Positions 62,833 to 64,000 of a stretch of DNA of 64,000 nt are shown piece by piece; the first letter of the stretch is position 1, and each line of letters begins with the position of its first letter. The position numbers and the translations under genes were made by a program. The stretch comes from Corticimicrobacter populi (GTDB taxonomy: Bacteria > Pseudomonadota > Gammaproteobacteria > Burkholderiales > Burkholderiaceae_B). Location: NCBI RefSeq assembly GCF_003123725.1, contig NZ_QETA01000001.1:124001-188000 (forward strand), given 5' to 3'. The notes under the pieces were generated by a model. The model had not been told where the DNA came from. It did no database searches and saw only the letters and a program-made list of their open reading frames with translations.

Positions 62833-63464
62833 ATCTGCTGGTCGAAAAGCAGCGGCACGCCGCTTTGCTGTTCGAGTCGTCGGGCATAGGCCAGGACCGG
62901 TGCCGGGAAGTCCAGCCCGCCGACGATGCTGAGGCAGCGCAGCAATGGCCACAGCAGGATGTCGGACAGGCCGGTTTCCTCGCTGCGTCCGTCGAGCAGC
63001 GTGGCCAGTTGTGCCATCAGCGGGTTGATCTGCGCGAGGAGTTCAGGGGTGCGCTGTAGCAAGGCATCGAGGTCGCCGAAAGCCTTTTCCTCACGCAGGC
63101 GATAGGCTTCGCGGGCCTCGGGCGTGGCCAGTTCTGCAAAGTCGCCCTGGGTGAAGCGCGGGATGATGAGGCCAAGCGCCGGTTTCCAGGCAGCCTGGCC
63201 CCAGGCATCGAGTGCTGCGTCGGACTTTGCTGTCAGCACGGGGGCACCGATGCCCTCGACATATTGCACAATATCCAGGCTTTCGGCCATGTGGCTGCCG
63301 TCCTGTTTCTGCAAGATGGGAACGACCTTGCGGCCGACCAGCCGGGTGGGTGTGTCGGTGTCGCCTTCCATGATGATGGCGAGCTCGACAGGCAGCTTTT
63401 TCAGCCCGAAGATCATCCGGGCGCGCGTGCAGAACGGGCAGTGTTCGTAGATGTAGAGTTTCAT
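62826..63464 (-). CDS. grxB: Glutaredoxin 2
   Basis: This 212-residue Grx2 of the GST-like glutaredoxin type has the redox motif YEHCPFCTRARMIFGLKKLP (Cys9, Cys12), the cis-proline region RKVVPILQKQDGSHMAESLD and a helical C-terminal domain (ALGLIIPRFTQGDFAELATP). It reduces protein or glutathione disulfides in the cytosol. It lies 8 nt downstream of tex on the same strand, so it may be co-transcribed, and ends in a 7-nt overlap with the convergent DUF2892 gene. Confidence 0.94.
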   Translation of the reverse strand: MKLYIYEHCPFCTRARMIFGLKKLPVELAIIMEGDTDTPTRLVGRKVVPILQKQDGSHMAESLDIVQYVEGIGAPVLTAKSDAALDAWGQAAWKPALGLIIPRFTQGDFAELATPEAREAYRLREEKAFGDLDALLQRTPELLAQINPLMAQLATLLDGRSEETGLSDILLWPLLRCLSIVGGLDFPAPVLAYARRLEQQSGVPLLFDQQIH

Positions 63465-63472
63465 GACGGCTC

Positions 63473-64000
<528 letters not shown>

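Overview
The window looks like chromosome of a beta-proteobacterium of the Burkholderiales, most likely Alcaligenaceae (Bordetella/Achromobacter/Kerstersia-like). The reasons are the high GC of the housekeeping genes, the order mdh / gntR-sdhCDAB-sdhE-gltA-sucA-sucB-lpd-(insert)-zapE, the prpB-prpC-acnD-prpF propionate cluster, a 329-residue malate dehydrogenase, and a tryptophanyl-tRNA synthetase with a long C-terminal extension. The genus cannot be fixed from sequence alone. No tRNA, rRNA, CRISPR array or intact insertion sequence was seen.

Layout. Positions 1-4340 hold an iron-uptake signalling block: the start of a FecA-like receptor, FecR and FecI on the minus strand, and divergently a ChaN-type lipoprotein, a YncE-like beta-propeller and an entericidin. 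A Fur-box-like site lies between the two arms. 4506-9374 carries fba, purC, purE, purK and a Sua5-type tRNA-modification gene. 9380-10180 is an AT-rich scar with a SUKH immunity gene, a truncated reading frame and an orphan terminator. 10181-19057 is a complete tripartite RND pump operon (adaptor, two different RND pumps, outer-membrane factor). 19099-22398 is an AT-rich immunity island: an Imm11/DUF1629-like gene, an unknown lipoprotein, a decayed partial copy of the Imm11-like gene, three SUKH genes and a small secreted protein, with no toxin. 22418-25237 (minus) has purU, a flavin reductase, pdxH and chaC. 25325-31516 (plus) has tcdA, an alpha/beta hydrolase, a LysR regulator, a TRAP transporter and a VanX/DdpX-like D,D-dipeptidase. 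Four small unrecognised genes (31525-32981) follow.

32985-38997 (minus) is the 2-methylcitrate operon. 39152-52264 is the core TCA block: mdh diverges from a GntR/UTRA regulator across a striking nested palindrome, followed by sdhCDAB-sdhE, gltA and the 2-oxoglutarate dehydrogenase genes. Intrinsic terminators separate sdhE/gltA, gltA/sucA and, unusually, sucA/sucB.

Between lpd and zapE sits a second iron/envelope insert (52396-58958): a small membrane protein, a TonB-dependent receptor co-transcribed with a second YncE-like propeller behind a Fur-box-like site, and a MipA-response regulator-histidine kinase operon. The window ends with zapE, a DUF423 protein, trpS, a rhodanese/DUF2892 pair behind an AT-rich palindrome, grxB and the 3' part of tex.

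The points most worth a second look are the toxin-less immunity island with a recombined gene copy, the two YncE/iron modules, the TRAP transporter coupled to a D,D-dipeptidase, and the terminator inside the sucA-sucB-lpd unit.
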